Of a stretch of 64,000 nucleotides of DNA, positions 11,601 to 24,385 are shown piece by piece. This stretch comes from Nemopilema nomurai. Lineage: Eukaryota > Cnidaria > Scyphozoa > Rhizostomeae > Rhizostomatidae. Under the pieces are notes generated by a model. The model was not told the origin of the DNA. It was given only the letters and a program-made list of their open reading frames with translations, and searched no databases. Positions within the stretch are counted from its first letter, which is position 1. Each line of letters begins with the position of its first letter. The stretch spans positions 620,001 through 684,000 of the forward strand of contig ML133429.1 of assembly GCA_003864495.1 (NCBI GenBank), written 5' to 3'. Position numbers and translations under genes: made by a program.

Positions 11601-14600
11601 AGGTCAAGGAAAAAATTATTTTCAAAATTTGGTTAAGCCAAAAGCAATTTGCATATTGAATTTTATTCATTATTTCAAAATCAGATGTAGGAGGTCTTTA
11701 TATCGTTGCTTCAATACTAATAAAGCTGGTAATGATATTATTTTACAATTCTTATCATTTTCGACCAAAAGTCTGGCACTGTACAGAGATAAAAGGTATC
11801 GACAGAAACTTATCACTTAAACGATCAAAAATTTTCTTTAACTTTGCCATTACCGATTAATGAACAGCTAATTCATTTTTGGGTCCACCTGATAGCACAT
11901 CTCTATCTTTGTAACTGATACTGCAACAATAAACTTTTCTCCAGCGGTTCACTTTTCTGCAAATCATAGATAAAAGGAAGATTTGTATCCCCAAAGTTTT
12001 AAAGATTAAATCAGCCACATTTGTTCAATTATCTTTGATTCATAATTCCCAAATATTGTTAACTGTTGGATAAAACACAGGAAACTATTAATTTTTCTTG
12101 CTGAATTGCTGTTGGTTGTCTTGTTTTTATTTATAAACTTTTTTTAACACAGGCATTAACCATAATTGCATTTCAACAATTCTTCATTTAATGACGGACT
12201 CGGCATTTATTGATCGCTCTTAAAATTGGAGATAACATGTGATCATCATTAATTTAGATAGCGTCGATAATCAATGCAGATTGAGCTGATTTAGATAAAG
12301 ATTCCGGAAATTGTTAGAGTTCCAAAGATAAAGCGTCTTTGCTGCTAACAGTGGTTGGGATCTCCTAGCTGCAGCAAGGAAAGAACAATGCCTGCTAGAT
12401 GTTTTTGAGAATTTAAAAAGGTTCTTTGACTTGCAAGTGTCTATCACCATACTTCCTACTAACAACGCTACATGGCCACAAAACAAATTAATTTAGCTTG
12501 AATATGGAAGATTTTGTCACTCTTTTCCAAGCAAGCCTTCGTCCTTGTAGTTTTACGAACTACAGTTTGGAAGGCAAATGCAATTTTCACACTCGCTGCT
12601 CTCCCCCCATATGATTTTAAAGTAGATTCTTGAAACTGTTTATACTCCTTCCTTCGAACATGAATCGTATTAATGGCGTTTTATGAACATCACACTCGTA
12701 ATTCATTTCATTTTTACTCACGAATTGTACTCCTTTCCGCTTCCCACTTTCGTTGTTTATGTATTCATTCACTCACTCCCTCGGTCACTCACAAACTCAT
12801 TCACTCACATACTTACTTACTTACCTATTCACCTACTTACCTACTTAATTACTTACTTACTTACTAACTTGCTTACTTACCTACTTAGACATTCACGCCG
12901 TTTCTCACTCATTCACACACTCAATTGCTCAATAATTCATTCGCTTACTCACTCACTCACTCACTCACTTACCCACTTACTAACTCACTCACTCATTCAT
13001 TCATTCATTCATTCATTCACTCATTCATTCACTAAATGACCTACTCACGCACTCACTCAATCACTCGTTTGCTCACTAACCAAACCATTCACTAATTTGC
13101 TCTTTCATTTAATCATTCATTCACCCACTTATGTTACAATTAACTGTTATCATGCTTTTTAGGTCCTTGAAGAGGAAGTCTCCAAGGTGAGACTGGTTCA
13201 TGACAAGCTTACATCGACACTGGAACGGGAAAGGGAAAAATGCGAACGAATTGAGGAAGACTTAAAAACAACGGCAGATTCTTTGAAGAAACAACTTAAG
13301 GACGAATCACACGCAAGAACAGTATTACAGGTGACTTTCATCTTCGGGGACAAGAGTTTCTTACATCAGCCGTTTAATTTATTTCCAACCTAGAAATCTT
13401 TGCACTTTTAAAAAGATGTTAAACATTCAATATCCTCGTCATATAATTCTTGATTCCTTTTTGCCCTATTTACTGGCACAAGCTCCAGATTCTAGTTTGT
13501 AGGAGAAAGTGGACATATCTTTATTTGCCATTAGAGAGCTTTCCTCACTGCCCCCTCGAAACGGATTAAGACTTTTTTAAATTGCTCCTTAAATTGATGG
13601 CTGAAATTAAAGAAATTTTAGTTCATCCTCGTGTAAGGTGTATTAAACAATGATGACATTGTGCAAAATGACGAAGATAAATTTGATGAAGCCTCTCTTG
13701 ACATCAAATGGAGACTTTTTCACTCATCTTGAATCCATATAAGCACCATTACTGGAGTAACAGATTTTAAAATCTAATTGTTGTTTTTCCAAACGATAGG
13801 CTCGAATAACAGCCGATATTACTGATCTTGCAAAAACCAAGGCCGATGCTGGTAAGAAAAAAGACAAAGGCTCCAAAAGGTCTGACGAAATTGGTAAGGC
13901 AGTGACGAACATTAAAGGACAGGTAAGCCTATTTCTTCGCCACCATGAGTGAGACCTGTTTAGAAATGTTAGAGTTAAACTAGCCAAGATGATGTATGAG
14001 GTGGGAAGGGAGAGAAAACATTTTTCAGAGATATTTCTTAAAAAAGTTTATTAAGAAAATTGCTGATTGATTGGGGAAAGAGAAATGCAAAAAGCTTGGA
14101 CACATTTGTTCTTTACCGCACAAAAACATTAGGCATATTCAGTGCAATATCAGGTCTTCACAAGATTGGACCAATGCTAATGGTCAAAAGGAAGCTATTC
14201 AGTAGATTTTTGACTAAAAGTAATCGAAGAAACTCCCATTGACCACAGTACTGACTTTCACAGCCTCTGTAAATAGCATCGTATATTCTGTTTAATATGA
14301 AGAAGTCACTTGGTTTTTTATTTATGCCCCAGGTTGCGAAGATGGAGAGAATACACGATGAGAGAAAAAAGGTACCAACTTTATAAACATGTAATGGCGT
14401 ATTTTATTCGCGTTTGTTGCACATCATTCGTAAGCAGAGCTGTCCTTTTCTTCTGGTGACGTCAACTTCTTTGATCTCTCTTTTTAAATAAGGATGGCCC
14501 TTTTAGGTTATTGCTGATCTGGACAATCTTATGGAGCAAGAAAACAAGCTGCACTCCGAGAACGAGAGAAGCTGCAACAGTGAGATTGGGAGGCTGGAGC

Positions 14601-17600
14601 CAAACGAGGCTGATCTCAAGGTAATCCAGCGATATTTGACTACTATTCTGTGTTATTGTAGTCTTTCATTTTTGAATAATTTGTTTTGAATGTAATTTCA
14701 ATTTTTGCGAGGGTAGAGCCTGAATTTGGAAACTCTTCACATTCCTATAAAGATGAAGGTGACTTATGCTTTTTAGAATACCCCGTCCGTTTTAACCTTA
14801 ATTGCTTAAAATAATGCTCTAAGAAAGGGTTATTTTTTATTTGAAAGATAATGCTATGTATTCTAAATTTAAAACCAGCTTTTTTGTAATGCATGTATGT
14901 TAAAGTTTATATCTGATAAATCCTGTCAGTGAATGTAGAAAGTAAGTACGAAGAATTTTAAAGATTGCTTTGGAATTGCTCTTAGCTAATTGCTCTTAGC
15001 TAATTACCTTGCCTATTTTCGTGGAAATTTTTAAAGAAGTCGTCCTTATTAGCTTCCATGTTGATATCACGAGGAACCGTAGCATACATAAAAATTGATT
15101 TTGATAAGAGAGAAACCTTCCTCTCTGTTGTCCCCAAAAATTAGTTGTCTCTAATTTTAACTCCACTCCTTTACCTACCGAGAAATATAATGACAATGAT
15201 TAAAAATTTAGCAATTTCAACTTGCTCTGAAAACAGGCCAAAAAGATGGTGTTGTGTAAAGAGCTTGATGAGATGGAATGGCGAACAGAGATGATCGAGA
15301 AACGAATGCAGGACATGGCATCGTCTTCGGTGATGATGAATAGAGTGCTTCTCTCGACCCAAGAAACCATCGAAGAAATGAGGTATGTTATTTTTTAGAA
15401 TGGTTATGTGAAAGATTAAGAAAGTCTGTTTAGAGGACAGGGCCTCCGACGAAGGGAGGGCCGAGGGGGCCATGGCCCCTCACCTTTTTGTGAAACAATA
15501 GAGCTTTTTGTTATAATTGTTAAAATCTCCTTCAGCCCTTCCACTTTTCAAGCTGTGTCGAAGCTCATTGAGGAGGTCTAAAAACTGTGCTCTGAAAAAG
15601 GAATTCAATCGAGATTTGCTTCAGGGCATTTTGCTTGTACTTTATAGCCAGCCAGTACACCTGAGTCAACTTGATCCGTAATTCAAAGGGCACCCTTGTT
15701 TTCGTAGTAACATCATCTTACACGTTCTAGATGATACGAAAGAAGAAAGCTTGTCAGCCATATTAATGCCCTTAATTGCCAAGTATTCAGTATTTACCAA
15801 CGATTTGCCAGTGGCACCAAACTAGATAATGTGGTTAATCCAAATGCTATTTCAACCCTGGCTTTAGATAATTAGTATTTCGTTACGGCAAATTTTTAGG
15901 ATTACTCGAGACTCAATAACATTTTTGGGGCTGCCCTGCTCTGACAATTGACCAATATGGTAAATGCTTGATAAAATTAGAGGGATTATGAGCGGATAAA
16001 TATGTTTTAATAAATGTACACTTAAATTGATAGTAAGCTGGTTTTTTGCACTTTTAAGTGGCTCAAGTATTCAAATATCGAACGATTCCTGGCCGATCCT
16101 TAATTTTTTGCATATTCAAGATAGAATGGTTGAGATTCATAAGGTAGCTATCTAAAGGGATGTAAACTCGAGCTCTTTAATTATTTGCTTCATCGGGGTT
16201 TGGATCTACGTTTGTGTTAATCAACTCGTGAATAAACGTATATAAAAGTTAGCTTAGGAATGATGATATTAAAAAGGTGTAACTCTGGGTTTCCCATGAC
16301 TCTTTCTTCCATCAGAAATTTTAGCACTTAACGTCTAACAGCGTTTACTCTGTTCATTTGGTATTCATTCCCTTATTTTTTTGTGTGTCTCACAAACTCT
16401 GTTTTCATGTCCACCTTGTTCGCTTTTTTAAGTTGTTTGCCTTCAATATTTTTATATCTGTAACTTAGTTTGAGCTGTAGATTACACTGTATTGTCTGGC
16501 CAATTATTGTGTAGACAGCTTTCTTGGTGACAATGTGAAATGTTTTGTAATTTTAGCGAAGAACTCAACGAGCTCAAAATCCAGCTTCAAGCCGGACAAG
16601 GAATTACAGAAACCCTTGAAGATACGTTGAACCAGCTAAAAGGTCTGTTCGTGAAACATGTGACATGCATTTAGCTGATGTCTTTTATTGTCACTAAATG
16701 GAGGTTATTTCAATATGGGGAACGTCTAAGATTTAAGTGCGTTATCTTGGGTAATGAAAGCAATACGTAGGCATATGAAAAATAGTTATCTAGAAATCTA
16801 GCTTGATTGAACTGCAACTGCAGAATCTTAAAGAATTTTATAAGACCTACAATTGCTATTTTGTAGTTGATCTATCGCTATTTTGCATTTTAATTGACTG
16901 ATTTCATTACAGCAATGTATGTTGCCAGGCCCTTGTTCTAGAAAGTCTGTCTGATACAATGTTTTTTCCATTTTTTCATGAGAATTTATTGTAGCTCTGT
17001 TGCTGGTACTGTACCTTTGCAGAGGACATTTTGGATTTCGAAACCCGAAAATTATGCAAACTAGGAAGAATTTCGTTTAATTTTACAATTAAAGCTGCCT
17101 TACACGAAGGAATTTGTGCAATCCAAACAAACAAACAAAATTGTTCACAATAAAAGCACAAACTCGACAAAACAGAGTCAAAATGTTTTAGTTGGGTTGA
17201 TCAAAGGTAAAATGAATAAGGTAAGGCACATCTGTGACCATCACTTAATACTCTCCATTGCATTTCTCTCAGCAAGAGGAACAAGGGGAGAGCGGGAACA
17301 CGATGATCACATGGATGGTAGAAAACGTACCTTGATTGGATTGCAGGTTGGTGCCATTCAAGCCAGGCTTACACTGTTACCCGTAGGATGTAGAGTATAT
17401 AGTAGGAATGTAGTAGGATGTAGAGTTAGATGTAGAGATTATGATATATAAAAAAGACGTAAGAGGGGGAGGCGGGGCTGGAGTTTATGCACGGGTCCTA
17501 TATATCTAGTGAATATTCTTGCAATTTCAGAGTTCAAATTTAAGGTTTTTAATCGTAAATGGTTTAAACAAGCTACGGTTAGGCCCTCGCTATAACATTG

Positions 17601-19476
17601 CAGTGCTTCCAATAATTAGTACTGATTCTATGGATGACGTCAATGAGGAAAAAAGATGCAAATAAATGAACGAAATTGGGTGTACAGAGAATTACGTTGT
17701 ACTTAGATATCAAAAGGCCTTTGTTTATTTCCATTCTATATATATAGTGGATATTATTTACCAAAATCTTATATATCTTGCCTTGGTGTCTTGAGTAATG
17801 CTTTTGTATACTTTTGAGACAAGCTTTAGACTTTTGATTATTTGGTTTTTCTATACCTTTATTATTTTTTATTTTTATGCAGAACGGGATGGGGAAATCA
17901 CTAAGCGAGAATACTCGTCTCGCAAAGCTCTATTCATGTATACAGAATGATTTCATGGCCACGAAAAACAAGCTTTTGACCGTATACGAAAACGCCCTGT
18001 TGACTGCCAATGGTTTAAAAGACAAAAAGGAGGTTCGTATGACACCTTGTTAATTACAAATCTAGATTGTTAATAATAATATTGGAGGTATCTCTCGTCG
18101 ATGAATCGCCCCTTGCCAAAGTAACCCTTGCTAGAACACCCCCTGCTTAGAGTTCCCCTTGCCAGAATTCCCTTTACTGTTGCTAGAATACCCCGTGGCT
18201 AAAATTCCTTTTGGTAGAATACCCCATCCCAAATTGCCCCGTATAAAGGCCCTTGCTTTGACTTTAAACCTTAACTTTGTGCTGTTGAGTGAGAAGAGTG
18301 GAAATGTCATCTATAAGGTGGCCTTTATACAGGGGCCTATATAGGGGGACCTCTTTACAAACCTCAGATATCTCTTTCCAACCACCCGAAGTTGTCCCAG
18401 ACTATAAGCCCGCTTTAAATCCAAACCATGCTGTTATTTTTTCTCGAGACGGATCACATATTGTTCAGCAAAACGCTTTTGAATAATCTGGGCGCTTCAG
18501 TCATTTTTAAAACTCCTACGGGTATTCACAATTGACAAGCTAACATTAATATCAGCTATCAGTCCAGTTATATCGATATTCATATTAATTTACCAATTGT
18601 TCATACTGAATCATAAACCCCAAAACTATTTTGAATGTCATATATTTTGCCACGGTTCTTTACTCTACTTCGTCAAGAATGCAATTTTCGGGCAAAAATT
18701 CATATCAATTTCTCCCAATATCTTTTTATATCGATGCGTTCTGCTTTGAAAAGATCCTTTATTAACAATAATATCGGATTAATTATATTGATGACCTGAT
18801 ATTGTCGAAAAACTTGAAGCTTGTTTAAATATTTGATTGATTTGTTCTTGTTTCCCAGCCAAAATTATTACCCTGATAGTCTTATTAACTTGATAGAAAA
18901 ACAGGTTTTATGAAACTAGAGCTTGGTGCAATCAGAAACAAAAGGAAGACCGGTTTTGATTTCTGTAGAAACTAATGATCAAAATGGGAATTTATTGAAA
19001 CGATGTTTTCATCAGCTGTTTTTCGCTTTATCAGTGAGATTTTGACATTATCCTATCCATTATAATTTATGAATATTTGTTTATTTGATATTTGGTTTAT
19101 TTAGTTTGGAATCAAATAAATTTTCCATGCACATTGCTGTCTAAGAGAATTTCAACCGTCGGTAGCATTCGTGAAAAAATTCATCGTGTTCACACTAATC
19201 TTGATTTTCTAATCGCAGCTTTACGATTTCCGAACAAGACTGCACAAAGCACTTGAATGCTATTACAAACTGCGTGGAATTCAAACACGTGCTGGAATCC
19301 TTCGTTTTGAGCAACTGACAGACGAAAATGGCCAAAGGCTTGTGCAAATACAAAGCTCGTTGGAAGATACGCTAGAACATATCACAGGGTTCTTGGAAGC
19401 GAATAACGCATCCCATCATTCAATTCGTGTCCAAGCTGAGGAGACTGCAAGAAGATCAGTCAATATTTCTGCTTGA
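2681..19476 (+). CDS. CCDC178: Long coiled-coil protein, CCDC178-like, complete 21-exon gene
   Basis: Exons: 2681-2696, 3242-3424, 3816-3901, 4411-4657, 5426-5524, 5966-6017, 6486-6698, 7503-7606, 7827-7876, 8430-8525, 9546-9682, 11198-11276, 13163-13330, 13800-13922, 14333-14371, 14507-14620, 15237-15382, 16557-16642, 17273-17346, 17883-18032, 19219-19476. All introns are GT-AG, every phase agrees, and the 2,520 nt give 839 codons plus TGA. The N-terminus has RRSCELTQRISPCIEKA at about residues 21-37. Exon 5 has ELCAFNIQELKWHFAFKGR. The middle (about 220-750) is Lys/Glu/Leu-rich heptad-like coiled coil. Exon 14 has a lysine-rich patch KKKDKGSKRSDE. The last exon has KLRGIQTRAGILRFEQLTD. No signal peptide or membrane span is seen. 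Overall length and the N-terminal motif recall CCDC178, a poorly understood coiled-coil protein; this naming is from memory and less sure (about 0.5) than the gene structure (about 0.9). Exon 19 is the least certain: it is the only one found that bridges the phase 1 to phase 0 gap. Confidence 0.8.
5548..5925. repeat. Purine-rich to pyrimidine-rich switch tract in intron 5
   Basis: About 85 nt of nearly pure purine sequence (5548-5634, GAAA/GGAA blocks) turn abruptly at about 5635 into about 290 nt of nearly pure pyrimidine sequence (TTCC/TTTC blocks, to 5925). It lies between exons 5 and 6 of the coiled-coil gene. The two halves are roughly complementary in type, so the tract could fold on itself or form triplex DNA. 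The open frames across it are Phe/Ser artefacts of the base composition. Confidence 0.85.
6731..7317. repeat. 17-bp minisatellite in intron 7, about 34 copies
   Basis: Tandem units of the form ACAATGACACTATTTTG (17 bp) fill almost all of intron 7. Variants alternate between TATTTTG, GATTTTG and TATGTGG in the last part of the unit, and the centre (about 7070-7250) is more homogeneous in the GATTTTG type. Because 17 is not a multiple of 3, all frames repeat every 17 residues, which explains the two Ser/Lys/Cys/His-rich open frames on the minus strand. They are not genes. Confidence 0.95.
12757..13133. repeat. Tetranucleotide-rich block in intron 12
   Basis: A pyrimidine/A-rich stretch built from ACTT, ACCT, ACTC and ATTC tetranucleotides, partly in pure runs: (ACTC)n near 12950 and (ATTC)n near 12995-13018. 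It ends about 30 nt before exon 13. Its open frames are repeat artefacts. Confidence 0.9.
15440..15566. mobile_element. Dispersed about 130-bp element, copy 1 (intron 17)
   Basis: This segment starts GGGCCTCCGACGAAGG, has a GGGCCGAGGGGGCC block and a central AACAATAGAGCTTTTT, and ends near TCGAAGCTC. The same order of blocks recurs at 42144-42274 at about 80 percent identity by eye. The ends are imperfect inverted repeats, GGGCCTCCG against the complement of CGAAGCTC, which suggests a small non-autonomous DNA transposon. No clear target-site duplication is seen. Confidence 0.7.
18104..18242. repeat. Degenerate short tandem repeat in intron 20
   Basis: Roughly seven diverged copies of a unit of about 20 bp of the type TTGCTAGAATACCCCTTGC lie in the first part of intron 20. 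The ends are ill-defined. Confidence 0.55.
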
Positions 19477-22400
19477 GATTTGAACGCCGTCAATCAAATT
19501 TTTCTAAACTTTTCAGGCTTGATGCCTAAATACCTGTTAGGTAGCTACGTTTTGGATCAGAAAGTATTTTATGGGTTTGTAAATAGCCAAAATTGCACTT
19601 AGCTGACTGAGCTTCAAATACCATTTTTATGTAAATTGATTGTTTAGAAGATTGGAAGATTCAATGACGTTTAATAATTTGGTGTATAAATTGAATAGAT
19701 GTTTCAGAGTATTTGCGGGCGCTTCGACTTATGTTATCTTGGCCCCAAATAATTGCCGACTCTTTAGAAACCATTTTACAAAATACTTTCAAAATGACGC
19801 TGATATTTTGCAAGTGTAGACTGAAGTTTTATGATTATCTTGCAAATTCCTCTTATGAAATCATTTTGAAAGTCAAATGAAAGAAATGTAGAGAGAAAAT
19901 CCACAGTATTTTTCATAGCATCAATTTCTTTCTTCTCCACCAATATATGACATAGCAATACAGATATCACAATTTCCTTGATATTTTGTCAATTTATGCA
20001 TGCAGGTATGTTTAAATTACTTATCATCTGACGGAATTCTTTATTGAGTATCTCCTTCTTATTTCCAAGGCACTTATTTCCGTTGATTGTCAAAAACAGG
20101 GCTTGTTCTTTAAGAACTGAAAAGAAAAGTGTAACAGGATTTGAATTTTGTTGTGGTAGTAATTACGCGTACCATATACCTGACATTAAAGAAGCAGGAT
20201 GCTTGAAGCTTGTAGCTTAAAGGAAACAGGGCACTTTGATATTTTCACTTGGTAATGAAAACTGGATGCGACATGTGTAACAAACTGCAATCCCGAAGCA
20301 TGTGAAATCACTAGTAAAAACCAACCTCTTGAAACGACCGGAAACTGTCGTTGATTTCTCTGGGGAGTTTGCTTGCAAGGGGCTTCTTTTCAAATGAAAT
20401 CCCAAGAGTGGATATAACCCTTTTGTTCTTTCAGTGCTGCTATTCCTTCATACGTTGGCGCGTGTCTGCCTGTTAGGCCAGTCGAGGAAAGAAGAGTACC
20501 AACATGAAGCAAATTTGCAGTGAATATTGACATGTTAAATATTAATCCTCGCATGCTTGGAGGAAGAGAGAACGAGTTTAGTGATAGACAAGTTTTTGCT
20601 TTATGGCAGGTTCAAAACTTGATACTCGCTGTGTCTTATGGTATTTCCATGCGTTGGCAATGGTAAGTCTTATCAGCTTCGTCCGTTGTTCTAGTGACAT
20701 TTTAATCTTTATCGATTGATTAATCCATCCTCATTAGAAATATCAATACTTCAGACACTCGAACAGTCCGGTATCAACGATATAAGGCCTGTGGAAGTGG
20801 TTGCAACTCTTTTATCCTTTAATCTGCATGAACTTAATAACTTGGTGACGTAACCAGACATTGAAGTATTTTCGAAGCTTTGTGCATGTGGACAGCTTTC
20901 GAAAACAAAGCTCGCATGGTCATTTGTAAAAGAATTAATCAGATTCTACATGACAGATCTGTATTGCCTGTCGAAATTTCTTCTCGACCAGGGCTGCATA
21001 AACAAGCTAAGGCTGTAGGTGGGAAAATGTGATCACCAGTTTAATCTAATAACAAATTGTGTGGGTATGGCCTCTAAATTGGGGTGAGTGCTCTCTTAGA
21101 CCGGGGTTTGTTATTGGAAGGTAGTCAAGGCATAATAGTAGCTTGCACACAACTGAGAAATACGAAAAAACTAAATAGAAAGAATCGAGATTCGCCATCA
21201 TTAAATGTAACATATGATTACTATATCCTTTTCAAATGTACCATACTTCAACAACCCTAGTTTAGTCTAGAGACCTGGTATCAAGCTTAGACCAATGATG
21301 TCATAAACAGGGTTATGGATGATTATGGTGATCAGTTTTACTTCGATGTCGTTTTTTGTTATTCCACCTGATAGTTATCTAATGGTCACTTTTCTTAAAA
21401 AGAATCGTGCTTTCGTGGAGATAAATGCGAATAATGTTATGTTTTACACCGGGTTCCTCTCTTCTGCCCCTCCACAAGTCTTAAGCATCTGTTACCATGC
21501 AAATAACTTCTTGTTACAATTCAAGTTTTCATGAGAACTTCAATATTTCAAAATAAATCTCAATACGCGAAAGCAACACTATTTGTTTACGTTTTCATTG
21601 ATTCCGTTAATTATAGCTGCAATTATCCTATAATGAATTGTATAAAATAAAACACATGCAAAGACATTAAGTCCTATCGAAACAGTCGATATCTCTTTGT
21701 CATATCAGATTTGATTTGGAAGCAACATTCCGTTGTCAAAGCTCCAATCTTCACATATACAAATTTGCTTTGCAACAACATCGTGTTATGAAAACAAACC
21801 CAAATGTTTACTTCATGTCTTCTATTTTTGCTGGTGCTATAAAAAATAAGTCCTTTACGCGAACTATAACAAAACCTACGCTCTTCCATTGTCTCCTTTT
21901 TATTTACTTCTTTGCTTTCTTTCGGCCCAACTGATATATAATTTTGCTTTGTTTTTGGTATTCAAATGTTGAAAAGGAAACTTTTTTGTTGAATACTCAT
22001 TCCTAACTTTATATCATTATCGTTCTGAGAGTTTTGCTGAAGCAAAATAGTTATGGTGAATCCTTTTTTCAGACAAAAACTAACTTTAATGTTGATGTTT
22101 AATTGTCAATGGCGAGGGTGTTCTGTTCCCTTGACTATTGAAGATTACTGTGAATCAGAAAAAGCATCGAATCACTACATTAAGTTAGCGTATTCTAGTT
22201 TCGTAGGAAGGAGAAAATTAGAAAGGAGGAAGAGAGCATAATCTCTTTGAAACAATGAGATTATTAGAAACAATAGAGAAAGGTATAGGGACATTTTGGG
22301 TCTTTAAGGTTCTGAATCTCTGAGAAAGAGCCATTTCAGGTCCATCATCTAAGATGTGTTGGTCACTAAACACATTGAAAAATTTCTCCGATAGCGACCA

Positions 22401-24385
22401 AGAGTTCCATTTTCACTCACCGACAGCGTATCAAACTAGACTTTTGTGAAATCCTATGGAGTGCTTAGGACGTAGAATAGATACAAATGATCATATTTGA
22501 GTCTGGGTCGAAGAGCAACTTGGCTTGATGTAGTCACTAGAACCGTTTAATCATAATTTTCACTGCTAATCCTCGCACGAGCAATCATGCAACTGTGCGT
22601 TTAAGAACTTACTTAGTTCATCAACAATCAAACTGGAATCATTATCGTGTAAATTCATCTCAGAAAAATCGGGTTTTTCTTGAATTTTCTTACTCAAACA
22701 GCTAATCGTATACTTAATTTGAATCCTGGCGAATTATTGACTTGTGTCCATCGATTATCGGCCTAATATTGACAGCGATGCGCTGAGTAAGTAAATCGCT
22801 GTCTCGCGAAGAGCTTTCTTCCGTAGCCAGGACACTGTGCAATCAGATTTGTCTTCTGAGTAGCGTTGTTCTCTTCAAAATTCAGAGATCTGAGCTACAG
22901 ACCAAGTAGCAATGTGACATCAGACAGCTGTTACACATTTGATCTGAACAATGTCGTTTTGTGTGACATAAATTGGTATGTAGCTACATTGTATAGGTAA
23001 TTTGCTATATAAATAGTAATGAGCTATATCGTAACATTTGATGCAGTTCTGTTAACCTTATATGCAGATGTCACAGTAGACATCCAATAACATTTGTCAA
23101 ACACTGTCAAAGATGGCGAATCTTCGACAGGGAGTATCATATATGAGTTTTCCAGTTTTTAGATTGAGTAGGTAAAACTAAAACAAATAATCAAGCCCTT
23201 AAATATAAGAGGTTGGAAGACAAGGATTAGCAGATCAGAAAAATCATCTCCGGAGTAATTGTCAGATTTCAGGTTTTGTCACCCATTAATAATTCAATTG
23301 CTCGCGCATTAATTATTATGATCCAGGAAAATAAACGTTAAATTCTACAAATCATACAAGCGTGAATCACAGTAAGGTAGTTACAACTAGTAGGATGCCA
23401 GTTGGAGGCAAGTCTGGGGCATTTATTCCTGGGGCTTGGTCCCCATTAATTTCTCAGCTGTATATGCCCAGCAACCATAATTAAAGGATGTTTCCTATAA
23501 GTCAGTTTTAATTTGCGGGATTTTGTTTACAAAACATACGGAATTTCTGTTCATTTGACATAAAGGCAGGCCATAGAGGGAGACATGATGCTTTATGATA
23601 ACATTCTTCGTTACAAATATTACTAACGAATAAATCTACAGTAATTATGTATAAAACTTTAAACGAGTCTCAAGACCACATTCTGGCTATAGAATTACAT
23701 GAAATGATTGGAAATAAAGAAATTGGACGGTACATTTGCCCGTTGAAAATGTTTATTTGGGAGAGGACGTGGAGTTGTTAGGTGAATTTAGCAGTAGGTT
23801 TTGATCAGAAATATCCAATCATATCAAAAAATGATTCTTATGAAAATTATCAACAGGCAAATATTTTGATGCCAACTTCCACCAAAGAACTAAAAAATAA
23901 ATGACGGCTTATACACACTTTCCACTTCAGCATGCACATAGGCAATCGAAGCTTACGGGTAATTACCCATTTCCCTCCGAATTCCACTTCAAATTAATGA
24001 CACTCGAGGGTCTTTCTCTATGAAAGTGTTTTCAAGGGTTGCCTATACCCCTGATAGGTGTTCTTTTACTCCTTGATGTAATTGCCAATCCAATGCGTAT
24101 ACGAATTTCTACCACCAAGATAGCCCTCGTGCAGCAGAAAAGAAACGGGTGACCACATTTGATAGATTCTTTCCGGAAAAACAAAGAAAACTAACCTTGT
24201 TTTCTAAATAGCATAGTAATCGACTAATATTGAAATATTAATGATTTTGCCAAGGGCACACTCAACTAGCGTTGTACTTGGAATATCTACCTCACATGTT
24301 GACTAAAAGATCACGTGCTTGCTAAAGAATGTTTTGTTTATGTTGCACAAAGTTGTATGATTCAGTTTTTTATTCTTTCAAATAG
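19477..24385. other. Non-coding stretch after the coiled-coil gene
   Basis: The left end holds the 3' untranslated region of the 21-exon gene; no AATAAA is evident nearby. The rest is AT-rich with many scattered stops. The only items of note are tentative exons at 20603-20662 and 20896-21018, treated under the candidate + strand gene, and a strong acceptor-like sequence at about 20439. Confidence 0.5.

Noticed and set aside
12683..13039. 118-codon Leu/Thr/Ser/His repeat frame
   Set aside because: Translation of the tetranucleotide block in intron 12.
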